Source: Tricholoma matsutake (taxonomy: Eukaryota; Basidiomycota; Agaricomycetes; Agaricales; Tricholomataceae). Taken from it: a DNA stretch of 64,000 nucleotides. Made by a program: the position numbers and the translations under genes. The DNA is taken from the NCBI GenBank assembly GCA_026075535.2, contig AP026541.1:11346001-11410000 (forward strand), written 5' to 3'. The stretch's first letter is position 1, and each line of letters begins with the position of its first letter. Positions 1 through 11,800 of the stretch are shown piece after piece. The notes beneath the pieces are model-generated. The model was not told the DNA's origin, did no database searches, and saw only the letters and a program-made list of their open reading frames with translations.

Positions 1-3000
1 CTTCCAGTGGTGATGCAGATAGCGGCAGCGGCAGATACACCGGCGCCGTAGGATTGAGATTGAGGCTCAGGCTCGTGCTTCGGGTGATATCCTCGTCAGG
101 CGGCAGCACGCCATTCATCACAACCTTAGAGACACGCGCGTCTTCCTCTTGCGTCTCTTGGATGTACTCTACTGGTGGACGAGGCATGAGCGGGGGCGGC
201 GGGCTTGAGGGGGGCTCAGGTGTCGGAGAATATGACTTGGAATAGGAGCGGATAGACTGGGGCTGGGACTGGCCGGTCCCGGGGCGTTGGGGACTATGAT
301 CGATATTACTGATGGAGTGGTTGGGGCCGTTGCCATTGACTTGTCGAGGAGATACGTCCCTTGCTCTCCGAGTTTCTTCAGCAGCGAACCGAGCTTTTAA
401 CATTGCTTTTTCCTCGGCGGCGGTCAATACTCTGCTTGTAGATGGGACGGAGGGAGGCGTGGGAGTGGGGCGCCTCGCTGACTGGCTAGCGATATTGCTT
501 GACGATGACGACTTGGTGCGTAAAGATCCATTGAGCGGGACCAGTGGCTGCGGTGACGCCTGACTTCCGCCCGTCGACTGCGACTGCGACTGCGACTCAG
601 AGAACGAGGGTGGTAGTGTGTCATGCCTCTGTAACCGCTTCTGCTCCGCATCTTGTCTCTCATACTCCCGACGCACTCTCTCTTTTTCTCCGATATGCAA
701 CGCAAGGATGACGTTCGGGTTCGCCTTCGTAGACATATCGAACGGCGGCGGCAGGTCGTTGGTCCCCCTGAGCGAATGATTGGAAGGCTCCTTAGGGGGA
801 GCACCGCTCCCACTGCCACCACCACTGTCAAACCTTCCTGACTCGTCTGCATACCCACTATTCTGCACACGCTCCACTGCCATCTTAGCTTCTTCGTACC
901 GGCGCAGCGCAGCCTTCTCCTGTTCCGCGGTCCTATACTGCGGGACTACCACGCGACTTGTGGATTTGGGTATAGGAAGCGCCTCTTGTTTGGAGAGCGA
1001 CTCGTTCCGCGCAGATATGGCCTGAGCGTACAGATCGGCCGGAGAGACGGGTTTAGTCTGATTACGGTCCAGCATGGGGGTCACGACTGGGACAGCCTTG
1101 CTGACAGAGGCGGAGGGCAGACGCGATATTTCTGGGGTGCGACTCACATCGGAGTTGCTGCGCCCATGCAATGACGAGTTGAGGGAGTAAGAGTCAGCGC
1201 CATGAGTTTTCTTCGCAGCGGCCAGAGCCTCGTTGAATAATCTGAGCTTTTCCTGGTCGGAGGTTGGCCAGGGAGGGTTACGTGGCTGCGGGCTGGCAAG
1301 TCTTGTCGGCGTTTCGTTCTGAGTTTGTATCGCTGGAGGCTGGACAAGAAACTATCAGGAAAGCAGGGGGCTGATGTGCATAAGGCAACATACCGGAGTG
1401 TTCACCCTCGCCACGCTACCCTGCGTCTTCTCCACCTTCGCCCGTGCAGCTTCATACAACTGCTCTTTCTCGTCTTCTGCAGTGGGCCACAGCTCCCTAG
1501 CTGTGCCTGACCGAGGGGCGTGCGGTTGCTGTTGCGGGGGCGGTGACTCTGCAGGCAAATTAGTAATAGTTAATCTGGAAGAGCTCGGCCTCCGTCCAGT
1601 CATGCTAGTTAAGCTGGTACTTGTACTAGGGCGTACTCCAAATTCATCCGGGCCGTTGCTGCTAGCATTTGATGCGGAGGGTCTGTGTGCCGGGCGAACG
1701 CCGAAACCTAGACCCGCACCATATCCTATGTCGTCGGCTCTTCCTAGTGGGAGGGTGTTGGACTGCGGGGAGGAGGTGACGGAGACAGGAGGTCGCTGGA
1801 TAGGGAGAGTGGATACTTTTGGAGCATGTTCGACTCTCATCGTTTGATGACCTAGTGGCACGTTGACGGGTTTGAGGGTGAGAGTAGGCGCAGGACCGAT
1901 CCGCCTGGCAGGGAAGTGTTAGAATCTCGTAGAGGAGAGCTTGGAGAATTACCTGATGGCTTCGAGTGATACATGCCTAGGGAATAATGATGAGCCAAAG
2001 ACGTTTTAGGTTACCACAAGGGGGTCAACGAACCTTTGCCAGTTGGTAATGATCACCGGTAGGTCAATGGACACCGTACCACCTGGTGAGACGTTCGCCT
2101 TAACTGTGAGCACATATGTGATATCAATGTGCCTCGCAGCATTTAACGTTGTCGTCGCATGAGCTGCGGCCAACTTGCATACTAATTCTGCCGTCTGCTT
2201 CGTCCCCCCAAAAAGAGTAGCATTCACCGTATGCTTATACTCGGATATTGTCACCGTTTTCACCACAGGTGCCGAGCTCTTCTTGCCAGTAAGCAGTCCG
2301 CGGAAGATGGTAGTCTCGTTGAGTGTGAGCTCGAAGGCGCGACAAATGACAGTGGAGAGCTTTTCAGATTTGAGGGTGGCGGTGATGCGGATGAGGTCTC
2401 CGGGCCCGTAACAAGTGGAATCACGGTCAGCGATGAGTGTGAGCCCTTCGTGGGTTTGTTTTCGCGTTTCGTGCTGGCAGTAGACGGGCCAGGCGGAGTG
2501 GAGCTCGTGCTTGTCAATGATGACGACTGCAGTCTGAGTCTGCACACGCGATTTCTTTCGACGAAAGAATCCTCTAGTCGTAGGATGGATCAAGATGGAA
2601 TAATTTTAATCGGGTTGGACAAACGTACTTTTTCTCAAGAGTGCACACACTTGCAACAAGTTCGTAGTGTATCCCGGCTGCAATTCGACGTCCTCCTCAA
2701 CCCTTGTGAACATCAACATAATCCAGGCATACCTTGGTCCTTCAGGGCGACACTGGGGGGGATAGACTCTGGTAATCGAATTGAGAACGGAAAATCTTGC
2801 TAGCAACGCCATACGGACAATTCATATCAGTTACCCCCCCCCCCCAAGTGCCTGAGACGCAACTCACCGTATGCAACATCTCATATTCCCCAGTCGCCGT
2901 CCACAGATCAAGTGGATTCGATCCCACAAGGTCATAAAATGTGTTTCCCACCCCACCACCAGGCAGCGTCTCGACCTTTCGTAGTTCGATCCGCACCCAC

Positions 3001-3268
3001 TTTGCCTTGACGCCTTGCGACGCCACCCGCACTTCCACGGCCTGAAATTGAATCAGGAAATTAGCCTCACTCTTCTCTGCCACAGATGAAATATAGGTGG
3101 CAACATACACCTCTCACCGCGGCCTGCACTCTGTCAGGACCACCTGGTGGTATGCCGGGATATCCTGTATGAAATATGGTGTACATGAATGTAAAATAAG
3201 GATATACGAATTCACTAACCATGCACAAAATCAACATTTGGTGGAGGACGTAAGGTTCTAAGGATCAT
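1..3268 (-). CDS. Arrestin-like protein, 9 exons visible, 3' end beyond window
   Basis: The gene runs leftwards from ATG 3268-3266 and is open at base 1. Exons I can join in frame with GT..AG introns: 3268-3220, 3164-3118, 3041-2868, 2799-2733, 2677-2629, 2573-2034, 1976-1953, 1904-1394 and 1339 to <1. All eight introns are 48-76 nt and every phase matches. The N-terminal ~330 residues read as an arrestin N-lobe plus C-lobe (segments such as RPPPNVDFVHGYPGIPPGG, KAKWVRIELRKVETLPGGG, FPFSIRLPESIPPS). More than 600 further residues are Ser/Pro/Gln-rich with short charged helices of the type 'EKLRLFNEALAAAKK', probably disordered adaptor-binding tail. Arrestin-related proteins usually link cargo to ubiquitin ligases in endocytosis; that role here is inference from family. 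No premature stops. A further upstream coding exon cannot be excluded. Confidence 0.85.
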
Positions 3269-3539
3269 CGACCCATGCTTCTTGTGATGGCAGTTGTAAT
3301 GCTCACATTTGGACCTGTCCCGACATTTGCTCCCATGTAGATGCACGACTCGCGGCACAACGAGAAGAGACAAAAGAAAGACAGCAACGTCAAGCACTAG
3401 ACCGTGAAACTTGCCAGCAAAAGGGGCAGCTTTGAGTGGTCAAGAGTTCAGAAATTGGCACTTGAAGCAGATGGCTGTGCCAAAACAGTGTCAACTGATG
3501 ATCAAGGGCGCTCGAATACAAAAAGTCTGTATCAAAATA
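3269..3539. other. Short intergenic stretch between arrestin-like gene and SF3b2
   Basis: About 270 bases between the start of the arrestin-like gene and the stop codon of the SF3b2 gene. Both genes are on the minus strand, so this must hold the SF3b2 3' UTR and the arrestin promoter. I see a CT-rich stretch near 3560-3600 inside the neighbouring exon but no clear TATA box or RNA gene here. Confidence 0.5.
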
Positions 3540-5668
3540 TCAAAATTTGTATTCTTTTGCTCCCCTCTTCCCTTCTCTATCTCTCTCCATCTTTTGCCTT
3601 TTCTTTGCCATCTCCTGCGCCACCATATCAGAAAAGTCTTCTCTACCAGCACCAGGGACACCCGCATTCCCCCGTGAGTGCGCATCATATTTCCGCCGCA
3701 ACCCTTCCTCCGATAATCCTTCCAGTTCCCCTCCATCAATTGATACATCCACTCCATTCGCTTTCCGCTATACAAAACAATTTTATTTTATTTTGTATCA
3801 CACACATCAAAACACCATCACAAACCTTGGTTCCTCTCTCGTCTCCAAGCACCGGTATTGGTGCACTGGAAACCGCATTGACATCGTATCCACGTTCACT
3901 ACCCATCAGCCCGCGAACCGATGTTTGCTTCTCGGGTACAACCTGATAAAGGGAGCGTGGCCCCGATTCGACGGCCTCCGATGTAGTACGCCCGGAGTGC
4001 TTCCTCAATTCGAGGAAATCAGGTGTCTCAAGTCCACCAGCGACGGTGGAAACGACACTCGCCATGCCTGACGGCGTCTCAAGCCCTGACGGCGTCTGCA
4101 GCCCATCGGCAGGCGTGGGCTCAGCAACTTCTTCTTCTTCGGATTCTTCTTCGCTCTCCGATTCTTCTTCTTCTGTACATGACATCACTTGTGTGAAGGA
4201 AACAGAAAAGATATAATGGAAATAACAAACCTTCTTCTGGCTCCAGTTCTCCCCAAGGAGCCTTGTCTATTGGTTCACCTATCTGCAAATCGCGAATGAG
4301 AACGTAGAGGAAAATAACTATTTCAATGTACTTACTCCCGAATCACCTGCCTTGGGCAATACACCAAAGACGTCACCATAAAGTGGGCGATTATATTCGT
4401 CGAGAGGTGGTTTTCCCCATCCACCAGGATGGAAACCCCACTGAGCTCTGAAAACGAAAGTTCATATTAAAAACACTACAAAAAATGTAAAGATCACTCA
4501 CCCCTCAGGGATGGGCGCATTGAGACCAGGTATCCTCAGTGTCGGATAACTCGGCGGCGGTCCAAAACGTTGCATGCTAATCAGCCACGGCGGGGGTGCT
4601 AGCGGAGGGATTGACAGCGCTTCCACAAGCTCAGGCGACAAATCACCCGGCCTCTTCTCCTTCAACGACGTTTCAAACTCTTTGCCTTCATAATACCTAT
4701 CATCAGAAAAAGCAATTAGCAGCCCCAAATAACCAACTAACCACGCTCACATCTCCCCAAAGCCTGTCACTGGAGGCTTCGTCTGGAACTTGAAGAACGC
4801 ATCATGCAACTTTTGATAATCAATATCGACCTTTCCCATCTTCGGCTGCACACGCTCCCTCGTCTTTGCCTTCAAGCTCATATTCGCCTCCTTCTCCTTC
4901 ACCGCATCCCGCATCGTCGCGATCCCTGTATCCGCGATGTACGCCGGAAGTTGGAACGGGGGTTTCTCAATTCCACGCTTGCCTTGGAGGTAGTCCCGTT
5001 TGGCGCTCCAATGAATCGGGATGGGGATTGTATTGCGGTGGCTCTTGAGCTGCAAGAGGAGTCGTGGGTCTGCGGCGGTGACGTCGGTCCACTCGACGAC
5101 TTCAGGTTTCTTGACGAGTTGCTTGAGTTCAGCAACAGTCAGCCGTGCGAGTTTACGTTGTTTCTTCTTGGAGAGTGGCTTCTTTTCGGTGTCCGAGTCG
5201 CTGGCGGAGTCCATGTCGTCGTCAGAGTAGATCACTTCACCTTTGACTGGTCCTGTGCGTTTTTCGTCCTGGAGATGATGATGTTAGTGCATGGAGAGGT
5301 AATGAGGCGGTATATTCACGTACTGTATCTTCATCGGAGGGCAGCTGAAAGCGGGCAAATACGTCGGAAAACGCCTCGAGGGCGGCGTCTTTGACATCCA
5401 ACTGCTCAGATACGTACACGACATTAGATGAATTCACTGTATGCTCCTGCTCCTTTTTCACTATCTTCTCCTCAGGAGTGCCATTCTATACAACACATTA
5501 GGTTAAGCATGGTATCTGTTGTGAAACCTGCTGAACACGCACGAGTTTCTTCTGCTTTGCCTTCAGCCGCCGCAGCTGGTTCTTGGATTTGATAGCCTTA
5601 CCACCATTCGCACTTTCTTTTGCATTCTCGACGTCGCCGTTGACTTTCGGGGAGAGTTGGGCTACCAT
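3540..5668 (-). CDS. Splicing factor 3B subunit 2 (SAP145/Cus1 family)
   Basis: U2 snRNP component that helps anchor U2 near the branch point during spliceosome assembly; nuclear. Eight exons join in frame: 5668-5543, 5485-5324, 5268-4751, 4696-4502, 4447-4336, 4282-4231, 4187-3826, 3767-3540 (stop TGA 3542-3540), giving about 584 residues. Diagnostic blocks: KSKNQLRRLKAKQKK near the N-terminus, the DUF382 core (e.g. DPRLLLQLKSHRNTIPIPIHW), then the PSP domain (KPPVTGFGEMYYEGKEFE, LSPELVEALSIPPLAPPPW), GEPIDKAPWGELEPEE, an acidic run, and a basic C-terminus ending KEYKF. The start is the ATG at 5668; an in-frame TTG lies 14 codons upstream and is not needed. All introns are 45-85 nt. The gene is free of stops or shifts. 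Confidence 0.95.
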
Positions 5669-6490
5669 TGAAATATTGACGCTGGAAAGGTTTTGGAAGT
5701 CGAGCAACAAGGCCCGTGAGAGTTTTAGGTGAAATTGAGTGGACAGCCACCATCGCGAAACAAGCGCGCGGACAACGACGTCAAATTATGAAGATTGTCT
5801 GTTGTAACGATGTATATAGGACGTTCAATTGAATTGCATCTAGCGACTTTTATCAGCACCGCCTTCCTTTTTCGTCACTGGGGGTCTTTCATAGAAAGTT
5901 TCGATCCATACTCTAGCACGACGACATCGACCCTCGGACTCGGCCTCGGCACTGTTCACACGGATAGGAAATCACCATGGCAGGTGAAACGAAACATCGC
6001 AGTTTGATCGTTTGTTTATCTTACACAGCTGGTAGGGATGATTGTACTTCGTATGACTTCAGGGCATATCTTGGAGCACGCCGTAAGAGACTGATTTACC
6101 TTCCTCAACGATGATAGGAGACACTGAAATTCAAAGAAAAGAGGGATCAAAGCTTTAAAGTAATCATGTCAATAGAGAAACGAACTTGGAAATTGGACCA
6201 CATTTTCCCCTAAATTCTGACGACCACAGCTAGTTCGCAATTGCCCCTTCATCCATCGACTCGTATAATTCTACTCCATAAGTGTTGAGTCTAGAATTGA
6301 GACATGAGGGTAACGCAGGGAAGGGAAATAGACGAAGCTGATCGATTAGCGAGTACAACCGCTCAAGATGTCGTGCTATAACATAGTGGATACGGAGAAA
6401 CGGGAGTTGTTGGTCAGGATGGTCTACTGATGTTTTGTCTGCGATGAGGCAACAATTAGTAGATGAGAGCTCGTCGTGTCTTGAACGCGA
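5669..6490. other. Intergenic region upstream of SF3b2
   Basis: About 820 bases between the SF3b2 start codon and the 5' LTR of the copia element. It should contain the SF3b2 promoter. Short open frames on both strands here (e.g. 5795-6007, 6230-6505) have no recognisable protein character. No RNA gene or repeat seen. Confidence 0.45.
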
Positions 6491-6597
6491 TGTTGGAGCA
6501 CACAATCCATGGTATCACGTTCGTATACTCATTTAGTTATTTATGGGACATTTCGTCCCTATGATCTCTTTCTTTATTACTGTACCCGCCGCGCGTT

Positions 6598-7477
6598 CAA
6601 GGGGGTGTCAGGACCCGAAATTCATATATCCACTCAGTTTTCTTTTTAAGCCACCTCTCAGACCCTCCTCCCCACCCCCCTCCTGCCATATTGGGTATGT
6701 TATTCCTATATATGGTATGTTGTGCTTACTAGTTTGATGTCAACCAATTTGTTAATTTTACTAAATTATTGTGAAACAGTGAACCACTCTCCTTGACCTA
6801 AAATTGCATGATCTGTTCACATATATTGTACAAACATTATTGGAGTAGCATAATGCATCTACTGACTCTCACTCAGCCAAGTACTCAGGTAAGTATTCTT
6901 CAAGTGAGAACAAGTGTCAAGGGCCAAGGCTGAGTGATCATTCCTTCTGAGTCTCCTCAGTCTCAAGGTCTTGAACCTCATCAGCTTCTGTGAAGGTATA
7001 TAAGTGGGCTAGGTTGTGATTATTTTCTACCTCATTTCTACCACCATGAGTTCTTCATATATGGACCCCATGAACCTCATACTGTGAGTAATTGAAATTA
7101 TTATGCCTACCTACACATTGCTTGAGGGCCAGTGGTCTGTGAGGGGCTTTGTCTGCCTTGGAATTACACTGAGTCCAGACAAGCATAGAACTGCATCAGC
7201 TTTGCAACTGCACAATCCTTGTTATGAGTTCAATATTAATGCTGGGTTGTTGAGCCATCAGTGTGGAGTTGAGTTTGCCATCAAAGTCCAATGGTTTTGC
7301 TCTTCATCTTTGTCTAGATGCTTCAAAGGTATACGACAATGTAATTTTACTTCCTTTACATGCTATACCACTCAATTTACACTTATATAATTTGACGTCA
7401 AATTGTTTTTAACAACCTACACGATACCCCCCTCCCCCCCACATGATGTCCAGCATTTGTGTGCCAACACCCCCTTG
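6598..7477. mobile_element. hAT-type non-autonomous element (MITE-A), 880 bp
   Basis: Ends are CAAGGGGGTGT at 6598 and its inverse ACACCCCCTTG ending 7477, an 11-bp perfect terminal inverted repeat fitting the hAT start pattern. Flanking 8-mers are CGCGCGTT (6590-6597) and CGTGCATT (7478-7485). They differ by two transitions, and the intact 3' LTR shows the empty site. The 8-bp duplication points to hAT. No transposase inside. Confidence 0.8.
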
Positions 7478-7569
7478 CGTGCATTACACTTTAGCCGCAT
7501 CACTTATACCTCGTAGTCATGGATATCTCCCCTCAGACTTTGCCACTACCTCGAGTGGGCTGAGCTGAG

Positions 7570-8625
7570 TAGGGATGCCGCAGTCCGGTTCTGAACCAAA
7601 GTTTGAACCTGAACTTTTCAGAACCGGACCAAAGTTCGGTCCAAGGTTCAATGGTTGTGCAGAACCAGACCACAAGTCCGGTTCTGGGTTTGGGCAAGGT
7701 GGAACCTGGTTCGAACTGAACCTTTTTTAGTTGTTGTGACGTCCGAAAACTCTGGAGAAAAGAGTTTCCCATGTTAATGCTAGTAATGATCAGAGTGCAA
7801 GACAACCTTGAGCCTCTTCGACCTCTTCCACATTCCCAAGATTTCGATTGGAAACTCAGTGCACAGTGCATCAACCTGAGTGACGTCAAACTGGGCTGTC
7901 ATTGTACAGCTGTGCACTAAACAAAGACCACAAATGTGGGGAAAGGACAGGGACTACACTGACTGACAGATGAGCACAACCAACAAGATCGGCAGGTGTC
8001 AAAGAGTAGGGGAGTTCCAGCAAAGGGGGTACTGCAAAAATTGAAATGATCGGGGATGACAGCAGGGACGAGGATAACCAGGACTTGGAGGATGACAAGA
8101 AACCGGGACCACAAAGATGAAATGACACTGAGGTGGCCACGACCAACAACGACAATGACACATGATGGGCTAGGCAGCATGACTGAAATGAGAGCAGGAA
8201 GACCAATGGAACCCCCCAGGTGGCAAGGATAATGACCCAGATTAAATGACAATGACTTGGATGGCTCTGAGAACAAAACAGCAGGACATGATGGGTAGCC
8301 CTCCTGATCTCTTTGTGCCACAGTATCCCTGTAACACAACACCATGATCCTGGAATGAGCATCTTGTATTTGAACTGTACTTCAATCTAGTTTCCTGTAT
8401 TTATGTCACTCATAATATACATGTTTTACTTTTTCAAAGTCGTATGAACCACGTTACAGATTTTTTGTGCACAAAAAAGTTCAGTTCTCCGTTCGAACCC
8501 TTTCTGAACCTGAACCGATGGTCCAGTTCGGGGTTCAGCAGATTGCCTGGACCAAACCTGAAGTCCAGTTCTAGGTTCAGCAAAATTCTCAAAGAACTGA
8601 ACTGAACCAAACTTTGGCATCCCTA
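7570..8625. mobile_element. hAT-type non-autonomous element (MITE-B), 1056 bp
   Basis: Perfect 10-bp terminal inverted repeats TAGGGATGCC / GGCATCCCTA. Flanked by an exact 8-bp target duplication GAGCTGAG at 7562-7569 and 8626-8633; the 3' LTR of Copia-1 shows the single-copy empty site. Subterminal regions are full of short inverted motifs such as GAACCGGACC and GGTCCAAGGTTC. Open frames inside (e.g. 7886-8362 minus) show no transposase similarity. Same superfamily as MITE-A but a different family. Confidence 0.92.
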
Positions 8626-8782
8626 GAGCTGAGGCAAGTATCCCTTTCTCTACATACTCGTGAACGTTATACTTACTCTATTACCCATAGTTGTGTACTT
8701 TACAGGTAATCTACAGACTTTTCCACTACCTCGAGTGGGCTGAGCTGAGTTGTGTACTTTACAGGCTATACTCACTCTTTCA

Positions 8783-8796
8783 GGTTATGGGCCCTG
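8783..8796 (+). promoter_or_regulatory. Primer-binding site of Copia-1 matching tRNA-iMet anticodon arm
   Basis: Directly after the LTR CA end lies GGTTATGGGCCCTG. Its complement matches the anticodon stem-loop of initiator tRNA-Met (loop CAT), not the tRNA 3' end. That is the half-tRNA priming mode known from Drosophila copia and several fungal Ty1/copia elements. The same motif follows the 5' LTR of Copia-2. Confidence 0.65.
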
Positions 8797-8889
8797 CCCT
8801 TCCTTGAATTTCTGGAAAGCAAGTCTCAAATTTACGCTCATTGATTTATCTATGATTCATCAATACACTCTTTCATAATCATATTCTCG

Positions 8890-11800
8890 ATGTCTGCACC
8901 TACCTCTGTCTCCATCAGCGAGTTTGGCTCTGCTGTTGACAAGCCCCATTCAGCTGGGAAGAACTGGGTTACATTCCAATGCCACTTCATCATTGCAGTG
9001 AAGCAGAAGCGGGTCTATGGGCATTTTGATGGCACCAACACAAAACCAACCCTCTCATCGCCCACCACAGAGACCGAGACCAAGGCCTTAACTGCATGGC
9101 AGGAGAAGGAGGACATGGCAATGTACCTCTTATTGCAGAAACTTGCTGACTCGACCCTCACCAAGTACATGTGGAAAGACACTGTGGCAGAGATGTGGTC
9201 AGCAATAATTCTCGAGTTCATGCAGAAGAGCATGCTTGTATGCTCAAACATGCACTTGAAATTCATGGCTATGCGCTACATGCCAGGTACAAACCTCCAT
9301 ACTGAGCTGGACCATGTTCATGTCAAATATGAGACACTCCTAAATGCTGATGTCACAGTCACTGATAATGACTACCGCACCCTCATGATAAACTTCCTCC
9401 CATCCCACCCTGCATCCTTTGTCGCCCAGATATCTGTGAACACAAAGGCCATCACAATGGTACAACACACCGCTAGCATGGCAAGTGCAACAGCCCCTGT
9501 CACACCCTTGGATCTGAAGCTCCTGGAGATGTCGCCAGAATCTATGATGACCCTCGCATTGGAGGAGTATGATTGTCAGGCTGACAAGAAGACCTCCAAG
9601 CCCAAGGACACAGGTGTAGCAGTGAGCACGATGGCAAGTGAGAAACTAGGCACGAGAACAGGTGGAGGCAAGGGTGGCAAGAGGAAAGGACCACAGAAGC
9701 CTAAAGGGGTCTGCTGGAACTGTGGTGGTAAGAGCCACAAGTCAGATGTGTGCCCGACTCCCAAGATGGATGAGAAGTCAAAGGACCAGAAATCCAACAA
9801 CTCGAAGGGGAATGCAAAGCCAAAGCCAGGTACTGGTTCCTCGAACACAGCTGCTGCAAATACTGCAGCCAGCGCTACTCTTGACAAAGTCACAGGAGCA
9901 TGGAGCGCATTCAATCTGTACGATAATGGGTACAAGGACCCAGTCTACAACAGATCACTGTGGAACCTTTTCCTACCTCACAGCTTGTGCATCATATCAG
10001 ACAGTGGTGATGACGACGATGTCACTGACACAAACATGCCCAACTTTATTCCCATGGAACAATCTGACCCAGGGAGTGCACACGACAATGACGAGCATCA
10101 CACTGTTGTTCTTCAAGTTGGTCATTGTCGTGACATGGACTTCAGGAACAACCTACCTGAAGATGAAGATCCTGATGCAGCTGGGATCCTTGAGCTAGAG
10201 AAAGATGATGACAACGATGACGAGCTGCCAGAAACTTGTGTCACTGATTCAGTTGCTGATTGCATAGCCACTGTCTGCACTGATGGGAAGGATGATGATC
10301 CTTTTGGCCCAATGGATGTGCCAGCACTAGTTGCTGAGTGGGACACATTATGGGACAAGCCCTTTCACGCATTGTTGAAAAGCCTCACCATGATGGCATC
10401 ACCACCTGCCTATTTGAAGGGTCAGATATGGGATCTGTATGGCTTGGGTGCTAGTCACCATATGACACCAATCCAAGAGGACTTTATAGAATTTCAGTCC
10501 ACCACACCACAGACTCTGACTGCTGCTAATCAGCAGGAATTCCACTTGGGTGGAATAGGAGATGTACTCATATCCATCCCTAATGGCCACACCACCACTA
10601 CAATCCACCTCACTTCCGTTCTATACACTCCATCTATTGGCGTAACCCTGATATCGGTTGGATGCATTGACGATGCCGGGTATATGTGCTTATTTGGTAA
10701 TGGACACTGTGAAATTTGCAGGAGCAATGGGGAGCTGGTTGGTGTTATACCAAAGAGACAGGCTCTGTATCGAGTTATCAGAGACATCGAGAAACCATCG
10801 GCACATGTTGTGAAGCCCACCAAAATCACAGTGATGGATTTACACCGTCACATGGGTCATATTGCACCTCGCGCTGCCCACAAATTAGTCACGAAGGGGC
10901 TGGTGACAGGTTTGAAGATCATCCCTTCAGACAAGCCTGAGGAATGCAAAGCATGTATTAAAGCAAAACTAACATGCAGAGAAATCCCTAAAGTATGCCA
11001 CGGTGAGCGGGCAAACCAATTTGGCAAAGAAGTTTGGTCAGACTTGTGGGGACCTCCAAAAGTCACTATGTTAGGTGGGTGAAAATACTTCATTAGCTTC
11101 ACAGACGACCACAGCCAGTGGACAACCATATATCTACTTCAGACAAAGGACATCCTTGAGGCATACAAGGCATTCGAGGCATGGGTCAAGAAACACCTCA
11201 ACATCGGGATTGCATGCCTGCATTCTGACCATGGTGGGGAGTACATGTCGATGGAGCTAATCGCGCACCTCGACAGCAAGGGGACAGCAAGAAAGCTCAC
11301 AGTCCATGACACCCCAGAGCAGAATGGTGTTTCTGAGTGACTAAATCGCACATTAATGGAGGAAGTCCGAGCTATGCTTTGGGCTGCTGGCTTACCTCGA
11401 TTTCTGTGGGGGGAGGCACTCCTACATGCAGTATTCTTGAAAAATTGCACGTCAACCAAGGCTTTAAATGGTCAGACCCCCTACAAAGTCATCAATCAGA
11501 AGCCACCTAATCTCTGAGATCTCCCTGAATGGGGTTGCAAAGTGTGGGTCCACGATGAGACAACAGGAAAGGTTGGCACCAGGGCAAAAGAAGGTCATTG
11601 GGTTGGTTATGATGACATGAGTGCCACACACAGGATCTATTGGCCTGATAAGAAGTCAGTGGGAGTCGAGAGAAATGTCAAATTCTCAGTCACTTATGAA
11701 GTTACCCCTCATGATGAGGATGTTCTGCTCGAGGGGGAGGATGTTGAACTTGACAAGCCCACCACTTCAAAGCCCAACAATTCAACACCACCTGATCCAC

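Larger units (their letters stand above)
6491..8782 (+). repeat. 5' LTR of Copia-1, split by two MITEs
   Basis: Homologous to the 281-bp 3' LTR at 13633. The LTR parts are 6491-6597, 7478-7569 and 8626-8782; the rest is inserted DNA. The last part also carries a local duplication: the segment around CTCGAGTGGGCTGAGCTGAG seen near 7550 recurs near 8730, and TTGTGTACTTTACAGG occurs twice near 8690-8765. Confidence 0.9.

Noticed and set aside
424..870. Minus ORF of 148 codons
   Set aside because: It is a shadow in another frame of the long last exon of the arrestin-like gene, whose frame is continuous with the upstream exons.
4804..5394. 196-codon plus ORF
   Set aside because: Antisense shadow of SF3b2 exons 2 and 3.
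7886..8362. 158-codon minus ORF
   Set aside because: Lies wholly inside MITE-B, overlaps another open frame of equal length, and has no transposase features.
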